Source: Vermamoeba vermiformis
Taxonomy: Eukaryota; Tubulinea; Echinamoebida
Assembly (NCBI GenBank): GCA_045837725.1
Contig: JBEWZL010000152.1
Span: 62,001-126,000, forward strand
Reading direction: 5' to 3'
Length of the DNA: 64,000 bases
Position numbers and translations under genes: made by a program. The notes beneath the pieces are model-generated. The model was not told the origin of the DNA. It made no database searches and was given only the letters and a program-made list of their open reading frames with translations. Of this stretch, positions 12,286 through 21,817 are shown one piece after another. The first letter of the stretch is position 1, and each line of letters opens with the position of its first letter.

Positions 12286-13974
12286 TTACATAACATTAAC
12301 GGGCGGGGTTTGCTCCGTCTTTGGTCGCTTAGGGCAAGGACCAGCTTCCTCACTAGAACTCATTTCGCGTCTGTATCGCTCATTGACGAGCTTCTTGTGA
12401 GGAAGGGCGGGCTCCGATGATACGGAAAGGTGAGCAATGTTTGAAAGCAAGTGCGCGAAAGAAGGGTACGAGTTGGTCGATCCCTTCTTGATCAAAGCCA
12501 AGCTGTCTCCTTCGCGAGAAACTTCCAAGTGGATCTTAGAGAAGCCTTCGGGGACTTGCGAGTTGCGAATGAGCAAGTGCAAAGAGAGCGACTTGTTGCA
12601 GAAGCAAGCGCCGTAAGTACCGTCCTTTTGGAGCGAGAGCTTGTTGATCAAATTGCGCTTGCCAATGAAGCCGTGGAACCACTCGCTAGTGTTCTTAGGG
12701 AAGATCTGGTAGCAGATGCGAACAAAGTTAGCGAAGCTGCCAGCCCAAGTCGAGGCTTGCTTGATCGCCTTCCAGTCCATAAAGTGTTGGAAAGTGTTGT
12801 TCTTGAAGGTCCAAACTTTGCCGAGGACAGACGCAATCTTCTCGGTAATGTCGTTGCCCATAGAAACAGCAAATGTCTCGCGCATGTAGTCTTCGAACAT
12901 GTTCCAAGGCAAAGGATCGCATTGTTCGACAGCACAAGAGTTGATCTGCGCGATGAAAGGAGCGATGAAGGCCACGGGCATAGGAGAAGGTGACGAAGAG
13001 CTGTTATCTTCTTCGTCGCTCTGTGACTCCTCGCGTGTGCGCTTGCCCAAGGTTACAGCGACTTTAGAGTGAGGGGTAGAGACAGGGGCAGACTTGGAGA
13101 ATCTGTAGCCCTTCAAGTTGGTCTTGAAAGTAAGCACGTTTCTCTTCTCGACAATGATCTTGTTTTGAGCGTCGAAGCGGCAGAGATCGAAGCAAAGGAA
13201 GCTTTCTTTAGGCTTCTTATCGACCTTCAAGATGTCTTTGCACCACTGTTTAATCTGAGTTTGACCGAAAGTATCCAAGCGCAAGGCGGGCTCTTCGTCT
13301 TGGTCGCTGAATAAAGCTACCGGTCTGCCACCGCGTCGCACAAACTTGCGAATGTGTCTACCGCTCAAGCAGCTAGTGCAGTCTCTGAACTCGCCAGGGC
13401 GGCTGGGATCCTATGAACGTGCGCGTTAGTGTCAGCGTACTCCGGAGTTATTCAGTGAATTAATTACCTTGATAATCCATCGGGGCGCAATGCAAAAGGC
13501 TAAAGCCTGGTGTTCGGGAATGTTCCATTCAGGATTCCACTCGATCGAGGCTGAGTCATTATCAAATACAATTTTGTGTCCCAAGTGGATGTCAATAGTT
13601 CCTTGCCATGAGTGAGCTACTTCTAATTTCTCTTCGGGTTGGGCTTGGTGTTTAAAGGCTTGAGCTAATAAGATGAAAATGTTAGCATCTGGAATTACAA
13701 CGCAATTCAATAATTTCTACATGATTTTTCCATTTTACATCAATAAGAGTACGTACCTAAGTTGTGGCTAATAGGGTGAGGGATAGGTTGGAGTAAGTGA
13801 GCATCATAATTGGGTCTAAGGGCTCCAGGTGCGGGTGGAGTGTTGCATAAAAAGCCGATGCTGTGTGAGGTTAGTCGCTTGTTCATAACATTCACAGATG
13901 AAAGTAAATATAACAAACTAGATTAGTACTTACTCTAATAAAGCTTTATTACCGAATTGGGAAAGGACGTCCAT
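12286..13974 (-). CDS. STAT-like protein with C-terminal SH2 domain lacking the key Arg
   Basis: Four exons: 13,974-13,934, 13,860-13,757, 13,664-13,468 and 13,410-12,286, starting MDVLSQFGNKALL. The N-terminal half is beta-rich (IDIHLGHKIVFDNDSASIEWNPEWNIPEH, then a basic DNA-binding-like region GRHIRKFVRRGGRP and QWCKDILKV...LTFKTNLKGYRF). A Ser-rich acidic linker with GKRTREE follows. A helical linker then leads to an SH2 domain near residues 365-455: WFHGFIGK, DGTYGACFCNKS, HLEVSREGDSLALIKKG, FAHLLSNI. The order DNA-binding region, linker, SH2, then a tail Tyr (NERYRRE) fits STATs, known outside animals in Dictyostelium. The betaB5 arginine of FLVR is replaced by Cys. A non-STAT SH2 protein is the alternative. 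It is transcribed in the same direction as the regulator at 8.8-11.5 kb. Confidence 0.55.
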
Positions 13975-14069
13975 TGCGAGACTTTTGCAAGCAAATCTGT
14001 CTTGAATTGAAAGATGGATGGATTGAGACAGACGTCCGACTACCTCGTAAACTAATTGAAAGAGAATGG

Positions 14070-14232
14070 CAGTGCATTTTCAAGGTTATAAGTTATTTGA
14101 TATTGGCAAGTGCCGATACTTTCGGCTTTGTGCCCAAAACAAACAATCCCTTTTTTAGAATCACAATAATAACAAAAATCACAAATAAAATCTTATTGCT
14201 GCCGAAAACACCACGTAATTACAATGCATTAT
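14070..14232. repeat. Dispersed ~160-bp element, copy 1
   Basis: This stretch is over 95% identical by eye to 38,702-38,863 (inside an ATM intron). Both ends carry a CARTGCATT motif, whose core AATGCATT is palindromic. There is an internal hairpin GCCGA-tactt-TCGGC and no coding capacity. It lies in the 13,975-14,592 intergenic gap, which otherwise shows nothing I can name. It is probably a non-autonomous mobile element. Confidence 0.7.
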
Positions 14233-14592
14233 TAACCTACATTCAACCGATAGACTAAATTTGGTCCTTATTGCATAAAGAGATGTTGTATTCGCCAATA
14301 GTAATAGGGTAGAACTTCGGCGCTCACATCCGATCGTTTGTTTTGGCATCTACTAATTTATGCACGCACGACAAATACAGCGTGGATGTCCAATAGAATT
14401 GGCAGAATTTTGGAACAAGCAAGACGTGAAAGCGGATCTTAGGGCAGCAAAGCCATCCATCTAATAATTACACGGAGTTTTGGTTTAATATTCCTTTATG
14501 CACGAATATACAGGTGTAATGATCCAACATACGAGAAATCTCATCCGTTGAATATTTTGCATTTTGCCGACAATCTTTAAACGGTGATGGTT

Positions 14593-17500
14593 TTACAACG
14601 AACTCTTCAAGTACCAATTCCAACCCTTCTCTTGTGGATCAACCCAGCTTGTAACTTGCTTAGGCTCAAGATAGTTCATTAAGCCCCAAGGGCCTAATTC
14701 TCGGCCTGAACCGCTTTGTTTCATGCCACCCCACGGCGCTTGAACAAGTGTCGGCTACGGTCAAATCAATTAGCAATCTATATTGCACGGAGAGAGAGCA
14801 ATAAATAAGAAGAGCGAATTGGACAATATGATTATCTCGCGGAGTTTCCTCCATCCGTGTTAAACGCGCAATCTCAACGATTTAAATTTCAGAGTTTTTG
14901 GCTGCCGTTAAATTAAATGCCGGCTTTTTGAATGTGATTTACCCAACAGTAAAAATAGATCTAGCTTACCTGACTGCAGTTAACCCAAACGATACCGCAT
15001 CTCAACGCACGAACAACTCGCTTGCATCGCTCTTGGTCTTTGCTAATGACTGCACCAGCCAATCCGTAGGTTGAATCGTTTGCGAGCTTCAACGCTTCCT
15101 GTTCAGTCTTGAATGACTTGACGGCCAATACAGGACCGAAGATTTCTTCGCGCCTATATTATACGAGGCCATTAGTTTAATTACTCAATCTCAGTAACGG
15201 AAATTACAGCGGAATAAATTCGGATCTCCCGTGTATCTCGCTATTCAATTGTGATTGCACGGTATCTAATCGAAGGCCGAAAGTGAACATACCATATGGC
15301 CATGTTAGGTTGCACATTGTCGAAGACTACCGGTTCGATAAAGAAGCCTTGTCGGAGTTTCACATCTGTCGGCAAACCTCCGCACAAAAGTTTGGCGCCT
15401 GCGAAACAATGAGTTATTTCAAAATGACTACTAATCTATTCGTATAGAGTAGCACGATGATAATCATTGCTACCGTTTCGGCATGGCTGAAGTTGTGCCA
15501 ACGCACGATAAATTTTATCGGGTGCCGGCACTTTTCGTCAGTCAAATTCCCTAGCCTTACCTTCATCTTGTCCGCGCTTAATGTAACTCAGTACGCGATG
15601 GTATTGACCTTCGCTAACAATAGGACCCATTTTCGCTTCTTCATCAAAGCCGCTGCCCAATTTGATTTTCTTGGCTTCTTCGACCAAACGAGCAACCAAT
15701 CGGTCCTTGATTCCTTCTTGGACTAAAAGACGGCTAGTAGCACTGCAGACTTGTCCTTGATTGAAGAAGATGCCGACCATAATCCTGGAATGGATGGTGA
15801 GTTATTGGCTCATACCGCCGATAAATCTTATGGCGTACCATTCAACGGCCTGTTCGACGTCTGCATCATCGAATACGAGAATGGGGGACTTGCCACCGAG
15901 TTCGAGAGTGACCTTTGCGTGAGAGGATCAGTACGGGATGGTCGAAACTCCGCGAGTATTTTTAGATCCGCCGATTTGTTTCATCTTTACAAATAGAGGT
16001 TTGCGTTGAATAAATTAAACCAAGAATGTAAATTCAGTGAGCGAAATACTGCCGATAATAATTATAACAAATGACACTTACCTTCTTTACTGTCTTTGAA
16101 CCAGCTTCCATGATTTTAGATCCAGTTGCGACACTACCAGTGAATGCGAGCTTAGCCACATCTAATAGGTATATAAGTGTTATGTTAACCGTATTGATAA
16201 TGAAAGGCGTTAGATCGTACCAGGATGGTTCGACAGAGGAGCGCCAGCGTCGGGGCCAAATCCAGTTAACACGTTCAAAACACCTTTGGGAAGATTGACC
16301 TAGCCACCACGAGTCACATTAGTACCTTAACTATGACACCATAGTGTTAATGTACCTTGTGAGCAGCTGCAGCGAGTTCGAGAGCAGTGACAGGTGTCAA
16401 TTCGCTAGGCTTCAGCACGCAGGTACTGCCAGCGGCCAAGCAGGGAGCGACCTAAACAGAATTGATTAGTAACTATATCTATAATAGGAGGTGTCGAATA
16501 GACTATACCTTCCAAGCGGCCATGAGCAAGGGATAATTCCAAGGAATAATCAAGCCTGAAAAGTCGGATCAGAAACGCGATGTCATTCAACTTTTAGAAA
16601 TCCAATAATTGTCTTACCGGCAACACCAACAGGTTCGTATCTAACATAACAAGCGACAGAATTTTGACCTTCAATTTCAATAGTTTGGTTTTGCTTCTCT
16701 TTCTCGAACAACAAGATCTGAGTCGCGTAGTAGCGGAAACAACCGATCACATCCGCAATATCCAAAGCGGCTTCTTTGTAGGGCTTGCCGTTATCAAGTA
16801 CTTCGAGCTTGCTAATTTCTTCTTGTCTAGCTTCGAGTTCAGCGGCAATCGCGTTCAAATAATCCGCGCGTTGTTGAGCGGTGGTCTGGCTCCATGATTC
16901 AAAAGCTTCAGACGCAGCGTGCACGGCTCTATTAACATCTATATACTCCCGTTAGTAAGTATACTATAATATTAATATTATTTCGTACCATCGACGCCGG
17001 CGGCAGCGACTGAATGAAAGACGTGTTTGTTGGCAGGGTTGACTACAGGCATGTAGCGAGAGGTCGAAGGATTGACCCATTCGCCGTTAATATACAAGGC
17101 ACTACGAAGGAAATAACCGCCTAAATAATAGAATTATTATTATGAAACTTGTTGCAGTTTTTGTTTGTTTACTGAAGGGACACCTACTTTTGAATGGGGT
17201 ACGGCCGAGAAGAGTCATAGTATTCAACGATACGACTAATAATAATTAGTTATTAGCGCTTAGAACTGAAAATCAAGATTGATTCTTACCATCAAATCCG
17301 TCGACTTCGTATTTTGGTACGGAACCCTTAGCAGCGGATAAAGAGGCATGGACGGCCGTGGCATTCGGTCCATGGTAAATATTCAAGCGAATAGGACCAT
17401 TCTGAATAATACGGGTTAATTTTGCATTTGAATAAAAACAATTTCCAAAATATTGTTGGCCCGATTCAAATCCCCCCCTTGTGTGAATTACGAATTTAAA

Positions 17501-18081
17501 AATTATAATTATCAGTTTTCTGGGCGTGGTAGTCATTACCCCAGACCAACCATAACAGCGACGTACCAACGATAATATAGTTGTATATGCTATCGCTGCC
17601 GCTAAGAACCAGGCGGCTGGGTGTCGACTGAGCGCCAAAATAAATTCCTCAACTTTATCAAAAATTCGAATTATAATTCCTAAAATGCACGGGGGGGATT
17701 TGAATCGGGCTAACAATAATAACTGAAAAATCCTTTTTAAACTCAATAAATTCACTTTACCTGCTCTTGAACTCCTAGGTGCTTAGAAAGGTCGGTTCTT
17801 AGCTGATATAATTTGTTTCCATCGTCTTGTCTGCTGACTTCATAAAATACTGAGGATTGATCTTGCTTGACACCTCCATCAAAGCTAACCACCAATTGTT
17901 CAAACGGCAATGTGGTAGTAAATTGTTTAACCTTTTGGGCAACATCTTCGGCATTAGAAACATTGTTCAAGAGAAGCAGATCGAGATGCGCTTTGGCATT
18001 GCTAGCAAACGAGCTTTTCTCAGAGAAATACTTCTGAGATTCCTTAGTATCGACACCAGAGGCCCAAATTAATACAGACAT
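14593..18081 (-). CDS. Aldehyde dehydrogenase (ALDH10/betaine-aldehyde type) with an extra N-terminal domain
   Basis: NAD(P)-dependent aldehyde oxidation. ALDH landmarks in order: SALYINGEW and [33 protein letters not shown] (NAD site), [10 protein letters not shown] (catalytic Glu), [12 protein letters not shown] (catalytic Cys), [10 protein letters not shown], and a BADH-like end ([20 protein letters not shown]...[11 protein letters not shown]). About a dozen exons. Upstream exons 18,081-17,761 and 17,401-17,290 splice in frame through 17,235-17,188 into the ALDH ([35 protein letters not shown]). This gives about 160 extra residues with no recognised family ([22 protein letters not shown]). 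An internal Met at 17,218 could start a plain ALDH. The second intron carries a MITE. Confidence 0.8.
17451..17718. mobile_element. MITE with 28-bp terminal inverted repeats
   Basis: The left end 17,451-17,478 and right end 17,691-17,718 are inverted copies with one mismatch in 28 (TATTGTTGGCCCGATTCAAA then a C7 run). Subterminal parts also resemble each other inversely. The outer TA on both sides could be a TA target duplication, as in Tc1/mariner-type MITEs. There is no transposase. It sits wholly inside an intron of the ALDH fusion gene. Confidence 0.8.
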
Positions 18082-18288
18082 TATTTAGTGGTTGTTGTAA
18101 CAATAACAAACTAGAATAAAATAAACGCAACTAAAGGTCCCAATTTAGCTCAGCTTTTGTGGCCTCGATAAAAAATTAGCTTATAAATAGGTTATTATTT
18201 AATAGACTATGTACATTTATTCGTTTGTATGACCTGAATCAGTCAGCAAGTATATTACAAAAGTGGTGTTTTTTTGAAGCGGATTTGC

Positions 18289-18441
18289 TTAATCGTGCAA
18301 TGATCGTCCGAATTTACGTCCAAATATAGTTGCTCTATTCTTATATACCATATATATCAGCGGAATAACGACTGTAAGGAACATAATTACAGCTCCGATC
18401 GTGTATGACGTGTAGCTTGGTGACTCGAATGTAATTGTGCT
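18289..18441 (-). CDS. Possible last exon of a small membrane protein
   Basis: After a ttttag acceptor the minus strand reads STITFESPSYTSYTIGAVIMFLTVVIPLIYMVYKNRATIFGRKFGRSLHD and a stop. That is one clear transmembrane segment with a basic tail. Upstream exon(s) could not be placed in the AT-rich 18,442-18,995 stretch. No family recognised. Confidence 0.35.
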   Translation of the reverse strand, partial: STITFESPSYTSYTIGAVIMFLTVVIPLIYMVYKNRATIFGRKFGRSLHD

Positions 18442-18995
18442 CTAAAATACGAAACAAATTAATACTATGCTAATATAAAATACAAAATAAATTTGGCATT
18501 GTTCTTATCGACTATACACCGCGACTAGATCACCATAAAAAATGAAAATAATATTTAACCGCACTGAAAATGGTAATAAGCTATAATTTGGTTATTAATA
18601 ATAAAAGTGGATATTTTACGTATTATTCTGAATTATTACGCATTATTTTTCGCTGACGTCAGTATTTTTCGATTTTCTTGCAATTAGATTTTGAAAGTAG
18701 TCCCTGGCGATTTATTCCACGAACACTTTGTATTTAATTTTATCAATTTAATTGGTTTTTTCGTGGTGTGAATTTAATGGTTGATCTTTAGTTCTGTTGT
18801 TAGCTACTACTTACTCCTGATACCATGACCGCTTTAATATATTTAATGGACTATTGGTAATATTATTTGTAATAATTATTATCCTTTGTGCTTCTCGTTG
18901 GCAAAAGAAAAAAAATAGTGTCACGGCAACATTGCGCCCTCAAAATCTAGTTGAACCGCTTATAGCGCAACCACAAACGATCATTTATATTAATA
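18442..18995. other. AT-rich intergenic stretch
   Basis: It holds the 5' side of the F-box gene and perhaps the missing 5' exons of the minus-strand membrane protein. A plus-strand frame from about 18,825 to 19,013 encodes a hydrophobic stretch plus a polar tail but has no in-frame ATG. Confidence 0.4.
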
Positions 18996-21139
18996 ATGGA
19001 AATCAACTTCGGTGATACGAGCCCTCTCTGTATTCTAGCAGTTCCAGACGAGATTCTGGTGAAGATCTTAGATTTTTGCTCGTTCCGAAGTATGCCGTCG
19101 TTGTGCTCGTCCAGCAAGAGATTTAATAATATTATTGATTGGAATATGAAGCGTTTTATGGCAGTGAGCTACTTAGAGTAAGGAACCGTTCAAAATATAA
19201 CAAATCTGTTAATTTTATTATATTTAGACGTGCCAGACAAAGAGAAGTTCCTAAAATTAAGGAGCGATTGGCAAACGGTCTTATTAAGGTCCTTGATTAA
19301 ATCATTTTCCTGCTGACGCATCCTTTCCGTGTCTAATTCTGACTTTTCAAAGGCGGCCATTCTCCTCGATAGTCCTGCCCATCTTGAATTTTTTATGAAG
19401 ATTAATGCGGATAAATCTTTGAATGACGCGATTAGCGAATTAACACCAGTGGTTCGGAAGCAAGAAGTTTACGTGTCTAAATCAAAATCAGCTCAACCGA
19501 ATCCATTTAATGAGAACTTCATTGATAATATGGTTAGTGGAGGCTTAGTGAACTTATATCGATGGTTTGTGCAAGTAAGTAGTTCATCCAAAGGTTGCAA
19601 AAAAAAAAAAAAGATCAACTTTTTCTAGTTTCGGCCAAGGTTTTTAATAAAATCATCCTAATTTTAGGCATGGGAAACATTATGGCCCGGCATTCGACGA
19701 AGAAAGCATTCCCAATCATTTCAGGTTTATTGGATGCGTCTTCTACACGCACTTTACACGAATTACAATGCCAACACCGCGGACTATCAACGAATATACC
19801 CGCTTATAATTGAAAAATTAGAAATATATAGCGATATGTTGATCCGATTATTGGTCAGCGACATTGATTCGCTTTTCATTGGAGTTTTCGTGAACAAGAC
19901 TTTGTCCAGCTTGTTGGTAAGTCGACCAATTAATACAAAACGTGTTAAACAGAGAGCTATATAACATTTTCCCGTTAGAATCATTCCAAAACGGTGTACT
20001 TGGCGTTTTTAAACAAACTGCGATCTGAGTCGAACCTCAAAATTGATTTTTTCAACGCGTCGCCGCACTTTATTGAGGAAGAAGATAAGTCTATACATAT
20101 AGGCTTTCAAAAGCTTATGATGGTACGAAGAAACTATTTTAAATGTTTAATTACGAGCTAATTAGAAAATAATATTGTAGTTGACACCACTGGAGGCGAG
20201 CTTTTATTCGGGCGTAGGAACAGATCTAATGATGAAGATAGTGCCGAAAGCACACTATGGCGCAGTGTTAGCTGCTCTTTTCGTCCGGGCGAATCCGCCA
20301 GATCGTGATGTTCCTCAATTACTCGAACTTGGCGCAGGTAAAATATTACAAATAGATGATATTTAAAACCATATAACTTATATATTCATGAAAAGGTGTT
20401 AATGCTCTCCTTCCAAAGCCGTTTTCGAAATTTTTAGGTCAAGATCCGATCATCGAATCAGCATTAGGCGCGTCAGTTTTCCTCCCTCGAACTCAACGTC
20501 ATTGGCGTATTGAATGGTTGCTTTCAAATGGAGCTAAATTCTCAGAATTGGAAAAAGAATTCATTCTCAAAGAGGACAAGCCCCTGTTCAACAAAATTCT
20601 TGCCGTTACACTGCTTCAACCGAAATACAATATGCTTTTGAACCAATATAACAACCCTCCTATAGAAAAATTAACGCAAGCGTCAGTTTATTATTCGCCG
20701 GAAGGACGAATTTCATTCAAGTCTGATAAAACTTTTCGGTACGAGAGAAATCGTAAGTAAAAATGCTTTAATTATAATAAAATTAACAATGGATATATTA
20801 ATTAGCGAGGAAGGTATACCTTGGCATATACACCGTTGTAGGTTCAAAAGTCAGTTGCAAATCCGTTGAAGAAGTCGTTGAAGTTTATCGAAATTCGTAC
20901 AGTAGTGATAGCGAGAAACAATCTTGCTCGGAAGAGTTCAATTTTATAGTCTACAAGTACGTAGTGCAGATGATACGAAGAATATTGTTATTAACTCAAT
21001 TTTTCAAATTCTCAGAACTGCATTCGACAGCGTGGCCTTCAAATTGTTGAAAGATTGGCAAATATTAGCTGGTGCCGCGAATACAAAATCTTATTTGACA
21101 TTCTTTGACATGTATTGGGACTTTAATTTTAATAAATAA
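18996..21139 (+). CDS. F-box protein, large C-terminal region unknown
   Basis: It starts MEINFGDTSPLCILAVPDEILVKILDFCSFRSMPSLCSSSKRFNNIIDWNMKRF, a clear N-terminal F-box (residues about 14-55) that would bind Skp1 of an SCF ubiquitin ligase. About nine exons follow in frame: 19,229-, 19,366-, 19,669-, 19,979-, 20,180-, 20,396-, 20,806- and 21,015-21,139. They encode roughly 500 mainly helical residues (FQVYWMRLLHALYTNY, LIRLLVSDIDSLFIGVF). No LRR, WD or kelch repeats are visible, so the substrate-binding part is unrecognised. The protein ends YWDFNFNK. Confidence 0.7.
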
Positions 21140-21214
21140 AACTGGACCACTTTAGGTGGGCATTTGTATTGTTACGGCACAATGATTTTATTTTTTATTT
21201 AGTGACTGACGACT

Positions 21215-21592
21215 ATGACAACACAAGCGCAAGCCCAGTACTTGCACTTTCAATACGCGAATGCCTGTTACCCAATTAAGGATGGTCAAGCAGATACCTT
21301 AGCTAATGCTCTCATAGCAGCGTTACAAGACGGCAAAAACGATGTTTTTACGGTCAATTGCATCGCAGACCATTTGGAGCTCAGCGACCCAGTTGTTCGA
21401 CGAATGGCAAAAATGATTATTGCTCGTACATTAACCTTACCACCTTCAGCTCAAAATTTTACCGAGCTTAGAATAACAAAAGATCTCAAGGAAGGTTTCG
21501 TAATAACTCCTGAAGCGAAAAGGATCAACGGCACTCCATTAAAAGCTTTTGTTATTAACAACAGCAAGGATAAATATGAAGAGTGGTTTTAA
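21215..21592 (+). CDS. Hypothetical 125-aa protein
   Basis: A single open frame with no intron: MTTQAQAQYLHFQYANACYPIKDG...DKYEEWF. It lies 75 bp after the F-box gene on the same strand and has codon use like its neighbours. It is soluble and helix-rich, with no signal peptide or membrane segment. Not recognised. Confidence 0.55.
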   Translation: MTTQAQAQYLHFQYANACYPIKDGQADTLANALIAALQDGKNDVFTVNCIADHLELSDPVVRRMAKMIIARTLTLPPSAQNFTELRITKDLKEGFVITPEAKRINGTPLKAFVINNSKDKYEEWF

Positions 21593-21817
21593 ACTAATAA
21601 ACTCCCATCTTTGTTCTACTAACCTTCAAGATTTCTGTTTCCTTGAACTCCCCAAAAACAATGCCCTAGTCTCGAAAGAGTGCAGAAGAAAGTGGTGATC
21701 GGCGCCAAGTCGCACATTTGTGCCTGAATTGTTGGGATTTGCAGATTTTTCTCTGAATTAATATCCCTGGGATATAACTCTTGTTTAATTATGCAGCACC
21801 TCATAATCATGTACATG

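Noticed and set aside
11990-12400. 136-codon plus-strand frame with hydrophobic segments
   Set aside because: It overlaps the STAT-like 3' exon antisense, and no homologous motif or exon structure supports it.
12451-12993. 180-codon plus-strand open frame rich in Arg/Glu/Val
   Set aside because: It is a mirror of the STAT-like coding exon on the other strand; its composition follows from that exon.
14070-14232. Short protein-coding gene ([22 protein letters not shown]...) in both copies
   Set aside because: The frame has no start and exists only because the two DNA copies are almost identical; it is a non-coding repeat.
17451-17718. tRNA or SINE origin for the repeat with a GATTCAAATCC core
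   Set aside because: There is no A-box, no acceptor stem and no polyA or T terminator; the inverted repeats fit a MITE better.
17185-18081. A separate small gene ending [16 protein letters not shown] before the ALDH
   Set aside because: That ending needs intron phase 2, but the preceding exon ends in phase 1, which instead reads on into the ALDH.
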